Origin: a bacterium | GTDB taxonomy: Bacteria > DUMJ01 | Direction of reading: 5' to 3' | DNA length: 32,647 nt | Assembly: GCA_026418035.1 (NCBI GenBank) | Contig: JAOACC010000035.1 | Location: forward strand, 1 to 32,647 | Part shown: positions 29,564-32,647 of the stretch, piece after piece | Numbering within the stretch: the first letter of the stretch is position 1 | Layout of the letters: the number at the start of each line of letters is the position of its first letter | Made by a program: the position numbers and the translations under genes | The notes under the pieces: model-generated | The model's database searches: none | Told to the model about the DNA's origin: nothing | What the model saw: only the letters and a program-made list of their open reading frames with translations

Positions 29564-30556
29564 ATGAAAAGGATTATCTTATTAACGGCAATATTTGTGT
29601 TTTTTGTAAATTCTATAGCCTACAGTGCTAGGATAAAAGATATAGTTCAGCTTCAGGGAGTAGATAGGATTCATCTAGTAGGTATGGGGTTGGTAGTTGG
29701 TTTACAAGGAACAGGAGATAGGAATATCTCTTTAGCTCAGCAGATGTTGGCTAATATGAGTAAGAATTTTGGAATAACAATCTCTCAAGACCTCATAAAG
29801 CCAAGGAATGTAGCAGTAGTTACTGTTACTGTAGATGTCCCTTCTTATGCTAAAGAAGGAGACCTTTTTGATGTACAAGTTTCTAGCAATCTCGATGCTA
29901 CCAGCCTACAGGGAGGTATCCTTCTAGATACTCCTCTTATTTCACCGGTTACCGGAGAAGAATTGGCTAGAGCTCAAGGGTCTGTTTCTGTTGGTGGTAT
30001 AGATATAACTGGGAAGACTCGTAGCAAGTCTCCACTTACTGTGGGGATTGTCTATAATGGTGCTAAGATAGTAAAGAGTCTAGGAGGCAAGATAAATTCA
30101 AAACAACTTAGATTTTCTCTAAGAAATCCTGATTTTACCACTGCCCAGAGGATAGTTACAGCCATAAACGATAAATTCCCAAATTCAGCCAAGGCGATAG
30201 ATTCCTCTAGCATAGAAGTTTCTGTACCTCAAGATTACCAGGATAATGTGGTAGGTTTCATAGCTCAGATAGAAGGATTAGTTGTAACTCCTGATATATC
30301 TGCCAAGATAGTTATAAATGAGAGAACCGGTGTTATAATAATAGGTAAGGATGTACTTTTACTTCCTGTTGCTATAGAGTATAATAATATCAAGTTAACT
30401 ATTATAGCACCACAGAATGAAAACGATAAGGAGGTTACTCTAGGAGATTTGGTTCAGGCATTGAATACATTAGGGGCTACACCCAAGGATATCATAGGGA
30501 TAATATCAGCATTGAAAGAGGCTGGATCTTTACAGGGAGAGCTAGTATTCCAATAA
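29564..30556 (+). CDS. flgI: Flagellar P-ring protein FlgI
   Basis: ARIKDIVQLQGVDRIHLVGMGLVVGLQGTGD; INERTGVIIIGKDVLLLPVAI; ATG at 29564 preceded by GAGGTGATAGGA preferred to GTG 29555. Confidence 0.95.
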   Translation: MKRIILLTAIFVFFVNSIAYSARIKDIVQLQGVDRIHLVGMGLVVGLQGTGDRNISLAQQMLANMSKNFGITISQDLIKPRNVAVVTVTVDVPSYAKEGDLFDVQVSSNLDATSLQGGILLDTPLISPVTGEELARAQGSVSVGGIDITGKTRSKSPLTVGIVYNGAKIVKSLGGKINSKQLRFSLRNPDFTTAQRIVTAINDKFPNSAKAIDSSSIEVSVPQDYQDNVVGFIAQIEGLVVTPDISAKIVINERTGVIIIGKDVLLLPVAIEYNNIKLTIIAPQNENDKEVTLGDLVQALNTLGATPKDIIGIISALKEAGSLQGELVFQ

Positions 30557-30557
30557 G

Positions 30558-30833
30558 ATGTATGTAGAGGATATTAGACATATATTAAATTACAAGCTGA
30601 GTGATGAGGAAAAGCTTAAGATACTCTCAGAAGAGTTTGTTTCTATTTTCTGGAGTATCCTGCTCAAAGAGATGAGGGAGTCTGTACAGATGATGTCTCC
30701 AGAAGAGACCTCATTTGCCCTTTCTACTTATTATGGCTGGTATGATGATGAAATGTCTAAGATTTTAGCCAAGAGTAATGATAGCTTGGCAAATATACTA
30801 TACAAGGAGTTAGTTAAAGGTTTAGATAGATGA
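30558..30833 (+). CDS. flgJ: FlgJ N-terminal-type rod-binding protein (no muramidase domain)
   Basis: LSEEFVSIFWSILLKEMRESVQMMSPEETSFALSTYYGWYDDEMSKILAKSNDSLANILYKEL; position after flgI. Confidence 0.78.
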   Translation: MYVEDIRHILNYKLSDEEKLKILSEEFVSIFWSILLKEMRESVQMMSPEETSFALSTYYGWYDDEMSKILAKSNDSLANILYKELVKGLDR

Positions 30834-31681
30834 GTAATAAATTGACTTTGAATGTATTAATAAATAGAATCGAGAAACTTCCTGCATTGCCACACGTGAT
30901 CTCTCTAGTAATAAGGAAGATAGATGACCCTAGAAGCTCTATCTCTGATATAGCAAAAGCTTTATCTGGGGATGAAGGATTAGTTGCCAATATCTTAAAG
31001 CTAGCCAACTCTGCATACTACGGATTTCCTAGAAGGGTTGTCTCAGTAACTGAAGCAATTGTAATATTAGGTCTTAATACCTTGAAAAGTCTTGTATACA
31101 CGGTCTTAGCTAAAAACTTTCTTGGTAGAGAGGTAAAAGGTTATGCGTTAGATAAGGGAGATTTGTGGAGACATTCTATAGCCTGTGCCATTATATGCAG
31201 AGAGATAGCAAGAAAAAAGAGACTGGGGGATATAGAATCCTTCTTCGTAGCGGGTTTATTACACGATATAGGAAAGATAGTATTAGATGAGTATCTGCAA
31301 CCTGAATATGAAGAGGTGGTAAGGAGGATAAGCGAATCTTTAGAGCCATTTAACGTTATTGAAAAAGAGATACTAGGATTTGATCACCAGGAGGTGGGAG
31401 GGCTTTTAGCTAAGAGATGGAATCTTCCTGAGTTTTTAGTCTCTGCTATAAGTCATCATCATGATATAGAAAACGTAACAACGCTATCCTCTAAGGTGGT
31501 TCATGTTGGTGATGGAATAACTCTAATGATGGGATATGGGGTAGGTATAGATGGCCTTATGTACCAGTTATCTCAGGATATATTAGAGGAATTTGGACTT
31601 AGCAATGAGGCTAGCTTAGAAGAATTTGTCTCCCAAATTGATAACCTCCTTACCGCAGCCTATCAATTCTTTGAGCTATGA
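30830..31681 (+). CDS. HDOD domain protein
   Basis: IEKLPALPHVISLVIRKIDDPRSSISDIAKALSGDEGLVANILKLANSAYYGFPRRVVSVTEAIVILGLNTLKSLV; LLHDIGKIVL. Confidence 0.95.
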   Translation: MSNKLTLNVLINRIEKLPALPHVISLVIRKIDDPRSSISDIAKALSGDEGLVANILKLANSAYYGFPRRVVSVTEAIVILGLNTLKSLVYTVLAKNFLGREVKGYALDKGDLWRHSIACAIICREIARKKRLGDIESFFVAGLLHDIGKIVLDEYLQPEYEEVVRRISESLEPFNVIEKEILGFDHQEVGGLLAKRWNLPEFLVSAISHHHDIENVTTLSSKVVHVGDGITLMMGYGVGIDGLMYQLSQDILEEFGLSNEASLEEFVSQIDNLLTAAYQFFEL

Positions 31682-32647
31682 AAGAGCTAGTAGGGATTGA
31701 TGTAGGGACACGTAGTGTAAAAGGTTTAGTGGGTGTCTATGAAGACAGGATAAGGGTTTTAGATTTCTCATTCAAAGAACATCCTGTTAGGGCTATGTTT
31801 GATGGGCAGGTCCATAATGTCCCTCAGGTATCTAAGAGTATCAGATTAGTAAAAGAGGAATTAGAGAAGAAGTTAAAAATAAAGATTACAGAAAGTGCTA
31901 CTGCGGTAGCGGGAAGAGTGCTAGTTACTAAAAAGGGAAGGGCACAGTTAGATTTTCCTACGTTTACTGTATTTACTCAAAATCATATAAATGCCTTAGA
32001 GTGGAATGCCTTATATTCTGCTAGAGGTCTTCTTAGGTCAAGGGATGACCCTGAGTTTTGGGATTATATCTGCGTAGGTTATAGTGTCACTAGATATCTC
32101 TTAGATGGTATTCCTATAGAGTCTCTTGTTGGACAGAGAGGGAAGAGCATCTCTTGTGAAGTGATAGCAACATTTCTTCCTAGGGTGGTTATAGATGCTA
32201 TTGTTTCCGCATTTGATTTTGCTGAATTGAAGATATCTCTTATGACATTAGAACCAATAGCAGCGATGGATCTAGTAGTTCCACCAGACCTTAGAAAGTT
32301 GAACATAGCCCTCGTTGATATAGGTGCGGGAACTTCTGATATTGCGATATCTAAAGATGGCTCAATATTAGGCTATGGTATGGTTCCCTTTGCAGGGGAC
32401 GAGGTTACAGAGTCTTTAATGAGGACATTACTGGTAGATTTTTCTACTGCTGAGAGTATAAAGAAGAGCATCAAAGACGAGATCTCTTTTAAGGATATAC
32501 TTGGAAATACAAAGAGTATAAGCAGAAAGGAAATACTTGATATCATTAGTCCAACGGTAGAGAGTATAGTTTTGAAGATCGCTGAAAAGATTTTAGAGAT
32601 AAATGAGAAGTCTCCTGAAGTCCTAATCTGTATAGGAGGAGGAAGTT
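31678..32647 (+). CDS. FtsA-like actin-fold ATPase (COG0849-type), truncated at window end
   Basis: Not in ORF track (no stop). Reads MKELVGIDVGTRSVKGLVGVYEDRIRVLDF...LNIALVDIGAGTSDIAISKDGSILGYGMVPFAGDEVTESLMRTL...PEVLICIGGGS; ATGA coupling to HDOD gene. Confidence 0.88.
   Translation, partial: MKELVGIDVGTRSVKGLVGVYEDRIRVLDFSFKEHPVRAMFDGQVHNVPQVSKSIRLVKEELEKKLKIKITESATAVAGRVLVTKKGRAQLDFPTFTVFTQNHINALEWNALYSARGLLRSRDDPEFWDYICVGYSVTRYLLDGIPIESLVGQRGKSISCEVIATFLPRVVIDAIVSAFDFAELKISLMTLEPIAAMDLVVPPDLRKLNIALVDIGAGTSDIAISKDGSILGYGMVPFAGDEVTESLMRTLLVDFSTAESIKKSIKDEISFKDILGNTKSISRKEILDIISPTVESIVLKIAEKILEINEKSPEVLICIGGGS

Overview
This is a 32.6 kb AT-rich window from a bacterium I cannot place with confidence. 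FlgA/FlgH/FlgI suggest a diderm, flagellated cell, and the ORFs plus ATA/AGA-rich codons look thermophile-like. Main blocks, left to right: (a) a contig edge whose first 13 nt match the Tn5/Nextera mosaic end, fused to a truncated GT4 glycosyltransferase; (b) a small replicon-like island with a PrimPol/D5-type primase-helicase, followed by oppositely oriented 9-bp iteron-like repeats around an AT-rich core, and a HEPN/MNT toxin-antitoxin pair; (c) tRNA-Val and a glycerol/G3P catabolic operon (glpK, GlpA-like, FAD oxidoreductase, DUF1667, Fe-ADH); (d) a bifunctional-nuclease gene (DUF151); (e) a divergent glycan-catabolism locus with a GH4 alpha-galactosidase-like protein, two URO-D-fold proteins, a HAD phosphatase, a BKACE-like protein and a GH2 beta-galactosidase, plus a 41-codon fossil that joins the two ends of a GH42 beta-galactosidase; (f) PhoU, a sugar isomerase, an orphan FecCD permease and a GH78 rhamnosidase; (g) a Thr-Tyr-Gly-Thr tRNA cluster, tuf (with a Cys-rich insertion), rpmG and tRNA-Trp; (h) a flagellar rod/ring operon (flgF, flgG, flgA, flgH, flgI, flgJ N-domain) ending in HDOD and FtsA-like genes. 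The most interesting non-ORF signals are the origin-like iteron structure, the GH42 fossil, a terminator/attenuator hairpin directly before glpK, the near-leaderless HEPN/MNT promoter, and a -10 box enclosed by a 10-bp inverted repeat.
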